DNA of 64,000 bases from Carya illinoinensis (Eukaryota > Streptophyta > Magnoliopsida > Fagales > Juglandaceae), in assembly GCF_018687715.1 (NCBI RefSeq), contig NC_056758.1, positions 39,837,467 through 39,901,466 of the forward strand, written 5' to 3'. A program made the translations under genes and the position numbers. Positions 1 through 11,705 of the stretch are shown piece after piece. Under the pieces are notes generated by a model. That model was not told the DNA's origin and ran no database searches. It saw only the letters and a list, made by a program, of their open reading frames with translations. Every line of letters starts with the position of its first letter. Position 1 is the stretch's first letter.

Positions 1-95
1 ATGAAACAGATCTTCAGATATTGAATCCCATGCTTAAACTGCTATGGAACATCTGTGATGGCCTAAGTTTACACTGAGCATGATTTTTATTTATT

Positions 96-719
96 TATTT
101 TTGATAAGTAAGAGAAAGTATTATTGATCTGAAAGAAGTAGGCATAGCCTGCGTACACAGGAAGTATACATAGCACACCCAAATACAATCTAAGAGCGAT
201 AAATTAAAGAGAGGAAATCATGAACGTTGTCCCCGTTTAGTACAATAGCAGAAAACCAAAGCATTAAAGTGTGTAGAAAAAAGTTCTTTAGCTCCACCCT
301 AGTGCATTCCTTGTCCTCAAAGCAGCGCGCATTCCTTTCCAACCAAATACACCACATGATGCACAACGGGATCATCTTCCATACAATTGCTACTTGATGA
401 CAACCTTGTATCTTCCTCCAACAACCCAACAGATCCACCACCCTTGCAGGCATAACCCAAGCCACTTCCACCCTGTGAAAGATCTCATCCCACAACTCCC
501 TTGTTACCTCACAATGCAATGAGAGGTGGTCCACAGATTCTCCATTTTTTTTACATAAATAACACCAATCCATAACTACACAACCCCTCTTCCTCAGATT
601 ATCCGTGGTCAGGATCTTCCCAAGAGTGGCATTCCATACAAAGACAGCAACTTTGGAAGGCACACATGTCCTCCAAATGTTCTTCCATGGAACTTAGGAT
701 GATCTCGTGTTGTCAAAAT
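96..719 (-). mobile_element. 5'-truncated LINE (L1-like) with 16-bp target duplication
   Basis: The same 16-bp sequence, ATGATTTTTATTTATT, lies at 80-95 and 720-735 and brackets the segment. The left end, read on the minus strand, finishes in an A-rich TTATCAAAAATAAATAAAT tail, as expected for target-primed reverse transcription. Inside lies the C-terminal zinc-binding part of a reverse transcriptase polyprotein (190-663). The reverse transcriptase and endonuclease domains are absent, so this is a dead 5'-truncated copy. Confidence 0.85.
190..663 (-). pseudogene. LINE reverse transcriptase zinc-binding (zf-RVT) domain remnant
   Basis: An open frame of 157 codons encodes the C-terminal zinc-binding domain found after the reverse transcriptase in plant L1-type polyproteins. 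It begins PSKVAVFVWNATLGKILTTD, continues with a Cys-x2-Cys ... His-x4-His/Cys cluster (DWCYLCKKNGESVDHLSLHC), and then the tryptophan-rich stretch WKMIPLCIMWCIWLERNARC. This part normally sits at the end of a protein of more than 1000 residues. Nothing upstream on the minus strand continues it, because the element ends at 719. It has no likely function of its own. Confidence 0.85.
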
Positions 720-735
720 ATGATTTTTATTTATT

Positions 736-2174
736 AGCATACTTGGCATGAAATTTTTTGAACACACATTGGACAGCTAAATAAGTTTCACAATAAATTA
801 GCCCTAGTCCAGTTTGAACGACTGGATTTTTTTTTATAAGAGCCCTAGTCCTTTTTTCCAAATTACTGAAACATGGACAGCCCATGAAACTCCCCTCAAA
901 AAATTCTCCAAAGGAAACAACTTTGAGCAAATTATACACTCCATACCTAGAGGGAGAAAGGTATTGTTCCATCAATTTTTTTTTTTATAGGCAATCCCGA
1001 TTAAAAAAAAAAAAAACTAAGGTAATCAATAAGTTTTTTTTCCTCATATTAATCTTTGTCCAATTCAATACAATAGCCCAACCTACAACACTAGTTTCTA
1101 ATTACACAATGTAAATTCTAAATTTAGTGCTCTAAAACAATTACAATTTATCCGTACATTTATACATTAGAATGTTTGTTTGCACCGATGGGTTATCGCT
1201 TTGTTATCCTAGATGTAATGCATATATGTTTTTATAATGAGGAATCACCGAGATGGTGCAAACACAATGTCTTGAATCCACTTAAAGATTGGACCTGTAG
1301 AACATATTCTCATCACATGCATCAGGTAAATCATTGGCTTTTCACCAATGAAACGCGACCTCTAGAAATTCTTAAATGAGAATTTTGAGTTTTAAGATTA
1401 AATATTAAAATATTATATTTTAATATTATTATTATTTTGGGATTTGAAAAGGTAAGGAAAAAGTTAAATTGTTTATTATATTTTGTATGGGGATTTGGAA
1501 AAGTTTTAATGATAAGATGAAAATTTTATGTTTGAGATGAGAATTTTGTGTGGCCAAACAGTACCTAAATCTGGAGGAAGCATACCACTAAAACTAAGAC
1601 CATACCACTTTATATGTAATTTATATTTGAGAAATGTTAGGTTCACAAACACATTTCACAAAAGTAAATTCAACAAACTAATGTAGCTGGTTGTTGTACA
1701 TTATACCATAAAAAAAAATTCTTTCTTTGTGAAGTAAATCTAACGTATCACATTTAGCTACATCAGTTTATAGCACTTATTTTTGTAAAGTCTCTTTGTG
1801 AACTAAGGGTCCTTTTTATATTTTCTTGGAGTTTGCTACTCATCATTCCCACGCACCACTTATTTTTATTTTTTTAATTCTTTTTAGTTTTATTATTCTT
1901 AAACTAATTAAAATCTTCTGTTCGTCATCCAAACACCACACATTTGGTAAGAGAAAAAAAAAATGTGTGTTGAAGTGTGTGGAGATGATGAGTAAAATTT
2001 TTCATTTTCTTGAACATGAAAATTTTCAAGAACTTCTAAATATAAATCAAACATCACAATTGATTCAGCGATTCAAGCGATTTTTAACAGAAAAACTAAC
2101 TAGTAACTCGATCAAATAAGCCAAAAAAAGCTTGCCTAACCACCCAATTGCATAAAAAATCCCAAGATTTCCTA
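736..2174. other. Intergenic, AT-rich, no supported gene
   Basis: I see no coding gene. Short open frames at 884, 1176 and 1826 resemble nothing I know and look like chance. The stretch about 1380-1570 is very AT-rich and ends in GGCCAAACAGTACCTAAAT, like the palindromic 'rightmost CCAAACA' ends of small AT-rich repeats elsewhere in this window. It is probably an old MITE-like repeat. Confidence 0.5.
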
Positions 2175-2179
2175 AACTT

Positions 2180-2620
2180 TTAAACCCTAGGACACCGAGT
2201 CACACACACAAGAAAACTTAGCACATGGGAAATTAAACAAAAATCGAAAAAATGACGAAACCCTAACTTACCCAGGAAGGCGGAGGCGATATCACTAAAA
2301 AAATGAAACTGGCTCCGCTTATCAGGCAATAAACCCTAGGACACAAGAGTCACACACCGGGAATTAAAAAAAGTAACGAAAAGAATAATGACGAAACCCT
2401 AACTAATCCGGGAAGGGGAATCGATATCACAGGTTCCGCTCGGCAGGCAATGGGCCATTAAACCCTAGGACAAAGAGTCACGCATACAAGAAAACTTGAA
2501 CATAGGGGGAAATCAAACAAAAAAATCGAAAAGTATAACGAAACCCTACCTAACCCGGAAGGGCCGGATCGATTTCACCGGTTCCGCTCGGCAGGTAATG
2601 GGCGATTAAACCCGCCGCGG
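2180..2620 (-). repeat. Tandemly triplicated 3' end of the SNRNP27 gene
   Basis: Two degenerate copies of the gene's last codons and early 3' UTR lie downstream of the functional stop. The marker AAACCCTAGGACA with GAGTCAC and the GGTTCCGCTCGGCAGG segment recur near 2312-2345, 2431-2475 and, natively, 2579-2610. Spacing is about 129 and 148 bp. The copy at about 2431-2460 still spells the last seven to nine codons before its own stop. Both lie within what is likely the 3' UTR. Confidence 0.75.
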
Positions 2621-3168
2621 CGGTTCATATACTGCCTTGGCTGTCGTTTCGTCACAGCTCTGACACCGCTCACGTCGGCTCCGTCCACCGGCTTGCCTTT
2701 GGTCGAGTCGAAGCCGACGGGGATCCCCAGCTTCTTCATCATCTCCAGCTCATCCTCGTCCACACCCTCCACCTGTCCATCTCCTCCTTCACCATCCACG
2801 CCATCTTTGTCCTTGCGCTTTTGTTGTTGTTTTTGTTCTTTTACAATCCCGTCAACAAAGTCGGAGACGACCTTCTGTCGCTCCCTCTCGTCGGTGGATT
2901 CGCTGCGACGGCGGCGCTTGGGTGAAGGGGAGCGGTGGTTGGAGTGGCGGTGGCTACGTCTGTGGGAGCGGTCGTCAGGAGAGCGTGAGCGGTAGCGATC
3001 GGGAGAGCGAGTGCGAGACCGGGTGTGGCGAGAGGATCGGCCGCGCTCGGGCGTACGGGATCTCTTAGTGCGGCTCCGCTCTCGGTCACGGTCCTCCTTA
3101 TCTCGCCGTCTATCTCTGTCGTGGTCGCGAGCTCTGTCCCGATCCCGGTCCCGGTCGCGGTCGGTCAT
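2575..3168 (-). CDS. SNRNP27: U4/U6.U5 tri-snRNP 27 kDa protein (SNRNP27-like)
   Basis: A 197-residue intronless frame. Residues about 1-95 are an RS-type domain of alternating Arg with Asp, Ser or Glu (MTDRDRDRDRDRARDHDRDR and many RS/SR pairs). Residues about 95-145 are Lys/Asp/Glu/Gly rich. The C-terminal 50 residues are the conserved family domain, with MKKLGIPVGFDSTKGKPVDG and QYMNRRGGFNRPLPAE near the stop. Family members are components of the nuclear U4/U6.U5 tri-snRNP and act in pre-mRNA splicing and splice-site choice. The start is the first ATG before the RD repeat. Higher GC and CG content than its surroundings supports a real gene. Its 3' end has been tandemly copied downstream. 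Confidence 0.92.
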   Translation of the reverse strand: MTDRDRDRDRDRARDHDRDRRRDKEDRDRERSRTKRSRTPERGRSSRHTRSRTRSPDRYRSRSPDDRSHRRSHRHSNHRSPSPKRRRRSESTDERERQKVVSDFVDGIVKEQKQQQKRKDKDGVDGEGGDGQVEGVDEDELEMMKKLGIPVGFDSTKGKPVDGADVSGVRAVTKRQPRQYMNRRGGFNRPLPAERNR

Positions 3169-3289
3169 GGTACGTGGTGTTTAGGGTTTGATAACATACG
3201 GGTTACTTGGGCGCTTCCATTTTTATGGATCGGAGCCACGACTCGAGGCTGTAGGAAAACCCAAAACCCTTTGCTTTTTGCTTGTTAGA

Positions 3290-4595
3290 TACATTTCTAA
3301 ATAAAATAAATAAATAAATAAAAAATTATTCATATATTTTTTTATCATTTTATTATTATTTTATAATGTGATATTAAATAATAATTTTATAAATAATAAA
3401 TAATATCATATCATAATATGATAAAAAATAATAAAAATTAAAATAATGAGTTCTCATTTCTATTATATGATATAATCAAATTGCGTTTTTTTTTTTAATT
3501 ATTCTAGAAAAACAAATGTTTGGTATGCTTTTCGAACTGAGACACAAGTAACCGAAATTGGCAAATAAAGTAAATAAATAAATCAATTCAAGAGGAGAAA
3601 GATTTGGATGCCTTTCCAATTTGCCTTTTGACCTCTTCTATTGGAATTAATTCTGAAGAATAGATTAAGTTCCGTTTGGATGTTAAAGTCATGTTTAGAT
3701 ATTGAACTGAATTAAAATGAGTTAAATTTTTTATAAATAGTAGTGAGTTAAGACAGTAGAATAACTTTTATGAAGCCCATCTAAAATTAGTTTAGATGTC
3801 TTAATGAAAAGTTGAAAAAAGTTAAGTTTCGCGTATAAAGAGATGTTGAGTTGAAAAAGATTGTGGATTCCACGTGTAAAAATATTTTAAATTGAAATGA
3901 GTTTAATGATTTGAGAGTTTGATATTTAGATATTAGATTTAATTTAAAATTAGACTAACTTCCAAGCGGAGCCTAAGATGAGTTGAGTTTGTGAACAATA
4001 GTATTTGTGGGTCATATTGAGATGGGCTTAACATTTTTAGATTGAAATGTGTTTAAATTTTTTATGAAAATTTGAAAAAATAATGAGTCATATCAATAAT
4101 TGATTTGATATGAATTAAGTTAGATCCAACAACTAAACACAACCTTGATTCAAAGCTAGACACACTACAAGCCCATGGTGTGTTAGTGGTAAGTGGACAT
4201 TCTAGGTGATGATATAGTTAGTTGTGTGAGCAGTTAAGGACACATGGCAATTCGAAGCTCATTGGAGAATTAGTTGCATTTAGATACTAGAGTAATTTCA
4301 GATGATTTAAATTAATTTATGAATAGTAATATTTGTAGATCTTATTTAGATGTGTTTAAATATAAATAAGTTGATATATGTGTTTAAACGTATAAAATAA
4401 ATTTAAATGAGTTTAATTTTTTATGAGAAGTTAAAAAAAATAATGAATTTCATTAATATTTAGTTTGGGATGGTTGAGCTCACTCCATCAAGTCTGCTTC
4501 GAATGCCATTGTGGGTGGAGCTTTTCTGCCAAATTGTCATACCTTACTTAACCTTAGATGCATGAGAAGTAGAGTGTGCTAATTATGAAGAGTAA
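3290..4595. other. Intergenic, AT-rich, MITE-like repeat sequence
   Basis: No gene seen. From about 3670 to 4160 and again about 4270 to 4490 there are related degenerate segments rich in GAGTTAAATTTTTTATAAATAGTAGTGAG-like wording, opening with CCGTTTGGATG. The same wording recurs elsewhere in the window (for example 59.7-60.4 kb). These look like dispersed non-autonomous DNA-transposon repeats. Confidence 0.45.
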
Positions 4596-4604
4596 TAATA
4601 CACT

Positions 4605-4812
4605 AGGCTTTGCTACATACAGTCAGCAAATACAGTCGGTGTGCAGTCGGTTGTACGGAATAAATAAAAAAAAATTATATTATATTCAGGGAACCTACGT
4701 GAATAAAAAAAATTATAAAAATAATTTTTTTTCATGTAGGTCCCATATTAATTCACTTTTTTACAGCCGACTGCACGCCGACTGCATCTGTCAACTGCAA
4801 AAAGTATTTCTC
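4605..4812. mobile_element. Mutator-like MITE, 208 bp, 9-bp target duplication
   Basis: TAATACACT occurs at 4596-4604 and 4813-4821, directly flanking the element. The two ends are inverted repeats over about 50 bp: the left contains ACAGTCGGTGTGCAGTCGG and the right, reversed, contains GCAGTCGGCGTGCAGTCGG. The interior is AT-rich and noncoding. Long terminal inverted repeats with 9-bp duplications fit Mutator-like MITEs. Confidence 0.85.
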
Positions 4813-4821
4813 TAATACACT

Positions 4822-5470
4822 TATACCTTATTTATTATTGCTTTATTACTTAATTATTATTATTCTTTTTACTATTTGAATTTGAATTAAAAATCTTAAG
4901 GTGTGACATTCTTGCATAATTTAAAAGAAAATAATTTCAATCAATTAACATAATCATATAATTTAATTAAAAATAAATTCAATTTTAGAAAAAGTGGCAC
5001 TCTTTTGTTCTTTGAGTAATTTTACAAAATAGCATAGAATTAGTAGAAGAACAAGTTAAAGCTAGTAATTGAACTTACATCAATCTCTCTTGGTATATGA
5101 TCTGTACATAGAATCTATTGCATTGAATACTCATTTTCAGATACCCATCTACAAAACAAATCGATTGAAGCCATGTATATGTGTTAGTAGTACTCCTCAA
5201 GAAGGATTGACATTTATTACCAGCAGAAATCGATTAAATGGACCTTGGGGAAGAAAAATGATCAAACTTGAGCAATAGATTGCACAGCCACCTAGAAATT
5301 GACATTTAGAAATGCAGAAACCAAGCAAGAAGGATTGCATCAATTACGTTAGCAATCATAAAATAAATCACATTTAGGTTAGCACTCATAATCCACCATC
5401 AAACCGTAAAATCAAACAACTTAAGAAAAGAGAAAATTGACAATATAGCGATCGCATCTAACACAGAGTG
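4822..5470. other. Intergenic, nothing recognised
   Basis: AT-rich sequence without a supported coding region or RNA gene. A short frame at 5069-5278 resembles no known protein. Confidence 0.4.
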
Positions 5471-5477
5471 GACTCAC

Positions 5478-5555
5478 GTAGAAGGGATTGACTTGGTCTT
5501 CTTCATCGAAAGGGTTGGGGACCAGTCTTCACAGCGAACGACGAAGAAGAAATTC

Positions 5556-5560
<5 letters not shown>
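5478..5560 (-). pseudogene. Possible relic of a SCAMP-type first exon
   Basis: On the minus strand one frame reads PNPFDEEDQVNPFY and is followed at once by a good splice donor (TAC|GTGAGT). NPF repeats joined by acidic residues are the hallmark of the extreme N-terminus of secretory carrier membrane proteins. No in-frame ATG precedes it (a stop lies a few codons upstream) and I find no downstream exons. If the assignment is right this is a dead fragment. The motif is short, so chance is possible. Confidence 0.3.

Positions 5561-5594
<34 letters not shown>
5558..5594. repeat. (GA)n microsatellite
   Basis: An uninterrupted run of about 18 GA units. The ER-rich or LS-rich frames reading through it are artefacts of the repeat. 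Confidence 0.95.
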
Positions 5595-5596
<2 letters not shown>

Positions 5597-5599
5597 TCT

Positions 5600-7240
5600 G
5601 GCGGCGTTGGTGGGTTAGGGTTTTTGAAAGGAGGGTGGAGGGGGGAGGGGAATTCGTGTCATTTTCGTGCGTGAGCTGTCCCCATTCGAAGCTGCACCCA
5701 GAATTTCTCGATAATGTTCCCAACATTGGGTAAACAAAAGTAATGGATAAGAAGAGAGAAAGAATAAAGAAACCAGCTTTTTTAGTGTGTACGTAATGAT
5801 TTCTAGAGGGTTGATCAACCTTCGTCACGGTCCCAAGCTCCCCACCATATCCTATTTCTACACCTAACGAGGCAAAATAGATCAATCAGATTCAACCCTA
5901 TATATGTAAGGATTACTCTTTCCATTTTAATTTACTTCGTAATCGTAACTACTTTCTCCTAATTTATTGACCCGTAACAGGAAATGCTGGCAACTTTCCT
6001 CATGTGCATTTTAGCCATTTTCTCATTAATATAAGCCTTTAATTTTTAGCATTTCTGTTTTGGCACATTATGTAAGTCTCTACAATATCACGATTTGGGG
6101 CAAATGATATTGCTACGATCAGGGCAAACATCGATGAAAGTGATACACATGCAAATACGTTAGCCAATAATCTCTCGTGTCTCAAACCATGATACGAAAA
6201 ATAATTGATGCCACTCTTTTCTAGATAAGAAATGATGCCACGCACTCAAACGAACTCGTGAATGCATATATGGCTACCAGATGAGCACTGCCTCATCTCA
6301 TGGCCTTCTCGTTTGCGGCAAAAGAAAGCACGTTCAAATGATCAGTTCAATAAAAGCATATGGGTATTCCTGCGAAGATATCTCCGCTCCCTCCTACGTA
6401 ACCTTCTTTTTTATGCTCTAGCTTTAAGTGCTAATATTGTGTTATTTTTCTCCTGCTTTGTCTTTGAAATCAATTAAAGTTGGATAGAGGGAGTAGAAAA
6501 AAGTTTATGGAGCTCGTGAAGAAACAGTGAAACTTCACTTTCTCGCTTTTCTGAAGCAACTATATTATATGTGTTTCATGGGAAAAGGTGACATGGTTTA
6601 ATGCATGTACGTTCTTGGTAGGCGGGAAAATATACCTATCTGAAGTGATGCAGCTGCACAAACCTGGAAAAGTTCAAATGTAGAGTTGCCTTCAAACACT
6701 TCCATACGCGATGCTATTAAACACTGCCATGTGGCTTCTCTTTAATTCGTGAATGATATAGTTTCAATCTTTGTATAAGGCGTGACAAGAGCGATCCAAA
6801 TAATTTAATATTGCGTCTCTCTCTCTCTCTCACACATCAATTAATTCTAATAGTGAAGTGGCAAACTCTAAGTTTACCATCACTGTAATTTTCTTTTCAT
6901 TTAGAATATCTCCGCCAGCTATATATATTTTTACCATTACATTTAACATATTGATTTTGCATATTCTTTATATATTTTATCGATATAATTGATTAAAATA
7001 TTTATTTTATATTAAAAAAATAAAATATCTAATCAAATTAATAGAATATATAAAATAAATATAAAAATATTGTATATAAAATTTTTGTTCTGATTTTATT
7101 ACTGGACGGCAAATTGACTGGAAAGGAGCCGGATTCAACGGTGTTATGGACCCATTGCCCACTGCCCGTCGTCTCCAGCGTTCTCATCAATTAGCTCCTT
7201 CTTGATATTTTCATCATTGTTTTCACTTGAATGAAAAAGC
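5600..7240. other. Intergenic upstream of the RBK-like kinase
   Basis: No supported gene. Short frames at 6039 and 6262 have no recognisable motif. The stretch about 6900-7100 is very AT-rich. A short CT run lies near 6815. Confidence 0.4.
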
Positions 7241-7250
7241 CATAAATACA
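7241..7250 (+). promoter_or_regulatory. Putative TATA-like box of the RBK-like kinase gene
   Basis: CATAAATACA lies about 260 bp upstream of the ATG. It is followed by a CT-rich, leader-like stretch (about 7265-7400) before the start at 7512. This is position and composition only; there is no experimental signal in the sequence. Confidence 0.35.
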
Positions 7251-7511
7251 GCATTCAAGTCCCTCTAACGGATCTCTGTATGCAATCACCATTTCTCGCA
7301 TAAACACAGGTTTCGCTTCTCTCTAACTCCCACTCACAAAAACACCTTAAACCTACAATATCACGGACATCCTTTGACTCTGCTTCTTAAATCTGTGTCC
7401 GTTTGTCGGAGAGGATTTTGTTTCAGTTTCTATCCTATTTCAGCTGGAGATATCTTTGTGTTTTGCATGAAACATAGTTTCGATTCAAGTTTTCATTAGT
7501 ACGACTGTACG

Positions 7512-9953
7512 ATGAAATATATTCGGGCCTACAGCTTGAAGCGGTTCTTCTCATTGAAACGACCAAATTTTGAAGGAGAAATCCCAAAACCAGATGGCTC
7601 CATCGTAGAAGACAACAAAGATATCTTCAATAATGCTGCAGTACCAGAGCCTGCTCAGAGACCCGCTTGGAAATGCTTCTCCTATGAAGAGCTTTTTTAT
7701 GCCACCAATGGTTTTAGCCCAGGTTTTAAAGAATAGTACCATCATAACTAGTATTAGTTCTTATTAATTTATTTATCTAGATTTTTTCTTGAAATTCATA
7801 TTCTCTTTTTATGTGGGTGTCACCGTCTCAGAGAATTTGGTTGGCAGAGGAGGCTATGCAGAGGTATACAGAGGAACTCTGGGAGACGGTGAAGAAATCG
7901 CAGTGAAGAGACTGACGAAATCTTCTTCTGATGAAAGGAAAGAGAAGGAGTTCTTGACTGAGATTGGAACCATTGGTCATGTGCATCACCCAAATGTATT
8001 ATATCTCTTAGGATGTTGTATTGACAATGGGCTTTACCTCATTTTCCACTTCTCCTCAAAAGGCTCAGTTGCTGCTCTTTTACATGGTATATAAATCAAT
8101 GACTTGTCTATAGAAAAAACAAATTTTCTTTGGCTTTATTTTTCATGGTAATGATTGGTTTCAAAATCCTTGTTGTAGACCCGAATCAGCCGCTGTTAGA
8201 TTGGAAAACAAGGCACAAGATAGCCATTGGGACGGCTAGAGGCCTGCATTACTTGCACAAGGACTGCCAAAGAAGAATAATTCACCGGGATATCAAGGCC
8301 TCCAACGTTTTATTGACTACGGATTTCGAACCACAGGTACGCATTTAGCATTATAGTCAACTTGTTTTTGCCTCTTCTTGATCAAGTTTTTTATCTGTTT
8401 TCTTTTGCATGTTTCAGATATCGGATTTTGGACTAGCAAAATGGCTTCCATCTCAATGGTCTCACCATTCAATAGGCCCGATCGAAGGGACATTTGGGTA
8501 AAAACCAGACAAACTACTCTCTGAGTCGGCATTAAGATGTAGTGTACTAAGATTTTACATATGTTTAATGTTAAATATCATGTAGGCACTTGGCTCCTGA
8601 GTACTATTTGCATGGGATTGTGGATGAGAAGACGGATGTGTTTGCTTTTGGAGTTTTTCTTTTGGAGATAATCTCAGGCAGGAGACCGGTACTGGAAGGC
8701 TCTCACCAAAGCTTGCACAGCTGGGTAATGGCTAGCAACCCTTAAAAGAAAACTTGTCACTATCTTCTTAGGAAAGACCCATTTGGGTTTCCTCTGGGTT
8801 AGATAACTTAATGCGAAATAGATAGATAGATTTTATTATTCAGTTTTTGTCAATCGTTCTCCGTTTTTATTGATTGTTATTTGGTATTCAATAGGCCAAA
8901 CCAATACTGATCAAAGGGGAGACTGAAAGGTTGATAGATCCAAGGCTTGGAGGGGCCTATGATGTAAAGCAGCTGGAAAGACTAGCCTTTGCAGCCTCTC
9001 TTTGCATCCGCTCATCTTCATTGTGGCGCCCAGCAATGAGTGAGGTAGCTAATCATGCTCTGTCTTGATCGAATACCACAGACTTAATTTGCCTTTTTAT
9101 TTAATATATACGACTCGAAGAGGCACTTTGGTGCTTGGTTATAAACTTGAGATTATCTCACCATCAGCTAAGATGGGGTTTTAAAACAAAATTGAAGTAT
9201 TGCTGCGATGGCAATACCTTTAAAGAAGACCAGTTCATGACAGATATAGAGATACTGGAAACTTCCTTTTCATACTCGTATTCATGGATCTAATAGTGAC
9301 TAGTTACCTGGCCAAGAAACTTGAACATTAATTGTATTAAAATCATTATAAATTGCCTCAAGATATCATTAAATTCAGCTGCAATCTATCGCAGGTGGTG
9401 GTTTTCCTGTGACTACTTGGCACATCCTTTTCACCAGCCAAGTCAAGATGGAACCTAGATAGGGTGTTTCTTTTTTTAGAATTTAAACTTCGGTGTCGGC
9501 ATGGTGGCTCTGCACTGGATATTTTTTTTCACACAATCTCAATTATTCATCAGATGTTCTATTCCACCTAACCTAAATCTTTTTATGCTAAAATCTAAAA
9601 CAGGCATTAATATATCCAACACTCATGCATGTGAGGACAAGGACAAATTATTGCGAAAGCGGGGTCCTATTTTGGCTCATTATTGGAATAAAATGCTTTA
9701 GATATGCATTATGTCAATGCTCCAAACTCTTAAAATTAGTCATGACATATATACCAAATTCCATGATTATGATTCTGACCCTAATTGACAGGTAATGGAC
9801 GTAATGGAAGGCGGGGAGGTTGACAAAGAGAGGTGGAAGATGCCAGAGGAAGAGGAAGAAGATTTCTGGGGATTTGAGGATCTAGAATCTGAATGCAACA
9901 GTACTACTTCCTTCTCTTCTCCACACGACTCGGTATCTATTGGAAGTTGTTAA
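7512..9953 (+). CDS. Receptor-like cytosolic Ser/Thr kinase, RBK1/RBK2 type (RLCK class VI)
   Basis: Seven exons join in frame to 384 residues: 7512-7722, 7832-8086, 8179-8336, 8418-8497, 8586-8724, 8895-9044, 9792-9953; all introns GT-AG. There is no signal peptide or membrane span, so it is cytosolic. The kinase domain starts at [15 protein letters not shown]. The glycine loop is [11 protein letters not shown] (about 75-85), the lysine AVK is K96, the catalytic loop HRDIKASN has Asp193, the magnesium motif DFG has Asp211, then GTFGHLAPEY. The RD motif predicts activation-loop control. The tail is acidic ([15 protein letters not shown]) and Ser-rich. Arabidopsis relatives bind ROP GTPases and act in pathogen and auxin responses; that role here is inferred from family. 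Which paralogue it is cannot be decided by eye. Confidence 0.88.
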
Positions 9954-11705
9954 AAGACTTAAGAGACTAGTAAGTCGACGAAAATCATGTATTGATCACC
10001 GGTCTCATCGACATTTAATCAAACACATATATTTCTACCCATTAGACTCCAATTCCATCGACGCTAGCGAATGTACATATATATATATTATTACTGTCAT
10101 GATCAGTACTTACTTTGATACCTTGATCATTTTTGCGAGTATTTGATCAGAATTTCTAAAAAAATTTTAAAATGGCAATCTCAATCTTTTATGGTTTCTA
10201 CTTAATTACCCTATAAGAATAATGACATCTAATTTTCAAACTGAGATTCAAAAAGTAATGTAGCGAGTAGAGAATATAAGGCTGTTATGGAAGAACAGGT
10301 GATCAAAGCAATATTGGTAGCTGCTCCAGCTAGCAGCTGCTCAGGATTGGTGTTGATAAGGCAATCTCAATCGACAATTGAATCAAGCACTTTTATAAAA
10401 ACACGTGGCTCAAGTTAGCACCCACATGCCGATACAGACAAAGATTTTATTATATATATATATATGGATCGAATGAAGGATTTAATGTGATGACATGATG
10501 TCTTAGTTGGCAAATAAACAAGTGGCAGATGACGAACAGGTAGACTTTTTTTTTTTTTTTGGACGGCCAATATCAGGCCACGTATATGTACCACTATTAC
10601 GAGGGCATGCGTATTATCACCCAAAATCTATGAGAAGTGGACACTTTTGAGGTATAAGTTTAGATATGACCCATACTTGTATTGTTACCTAATACGTGTT
10701 GGTTGTCTCACATCTCTTGAGAAAACCGTTAAAAAACTAGGAGCACCCAAGCGTATTGATATTGGATAGAAGGTTGTTTATCTTAAAAAAGACTTTTTGA
10801 GGATAGATAGGTGTTGCAACGACAATAAACACTAGGAGGTAAACAAAAGAAGTGCGGGGTTTTTAAGGAAATCAAGTAGGTGTAAAATAAGATTAATCGA
10901 TATAGACAAGTTTATTTCTATACAATTAGATATGAGAGTTGAATTGAGTCATCACCAACTTCCTATATATATGCACATTGTATTTGGCAGTCTAACCTAA
11001 TTCCGAGTGTACACGACATTTTTTGGAAGTCATGTAATTTGCATAGCAAAAGCATCTTCCTTTTTTATTTTCATCATTTTGTCTTTTCCTCGAAATATGA
11101 GGGGTTTCGTAAATTTCGAGGGCTTATGTTAAGCAATTTAGTGGAGGGGGCTTCAGACCAAAGAACATGCTCCGGGATATCCTTACCATTAGTACAGTCT
11201 ACTGACCTCACCAATATAAAAAGAACAAGGAAAAATTAGGACAGAACACTTGGGCCTAGAGTATCATTTACTCGGCCCAAAATTTAGGACCTAGAGTGTT
11301 GATTGTTGAGAGAAAATTTAGATTTTTAGGTTCCGTTTGAAAATTGAAAATTCTCATATTAAATTTTAAAATTTCATTTTATCATTATAATTTTCTTAAA
11401 TTTTTATATAAAATATAATAAATATGAAATTTACTTGAAAAAATTAATTAGTAGTAGATCTCATTTATTTTTAAATGAACATGCAACATTTGCACAACTC
11501 ATAATTATATCTAATATTTGTTAACGAGAAAATGGGTCAAAATGCAGGAGTTCCAAAATTCAGCAGCAAACCTGCTAAGCTAGGTTTGTGTTATGACTAG
11601 TGAATGTTGCATCCTCAGTGACAGACATTCAACATAATATGCAAATATTGGTGTCTAATAGTGTTCCCATTACAACAGTCAAATTGCGTGGAACTCAAGC
11701 CTTGA
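9954..11705. other. Intergenic between RBK-like kinase and SCPL
   Basis: The two genes converge here. The left part holds the kinase 3' UTR and the right part (to about 11560) the SCPL 3' UTR. An AT-rich stretch near 11330-11520, opening with AGGTTCCGTTTG, looks like a degenerate MITE. There is a T-run at 10547-10560. I see no gene. Confidence 0.45.

Noticed and set aside
1176..1379. 67-codon frame as a small gene
   Set aside because: No motif, no promoter or splice context; length compatible with chance.
2693..3288. Plus-strand and alternative frames over the SNRNP27 gene
   Set aside because: Shadows of the low-complexity RS domain; only the minus frame has the family's conserved C-terminus.
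5488..5885. Frames encoding ERERER- or LSLSLS-rich proteins
   Set aside because: Produced by the GA/CT microsatellite.
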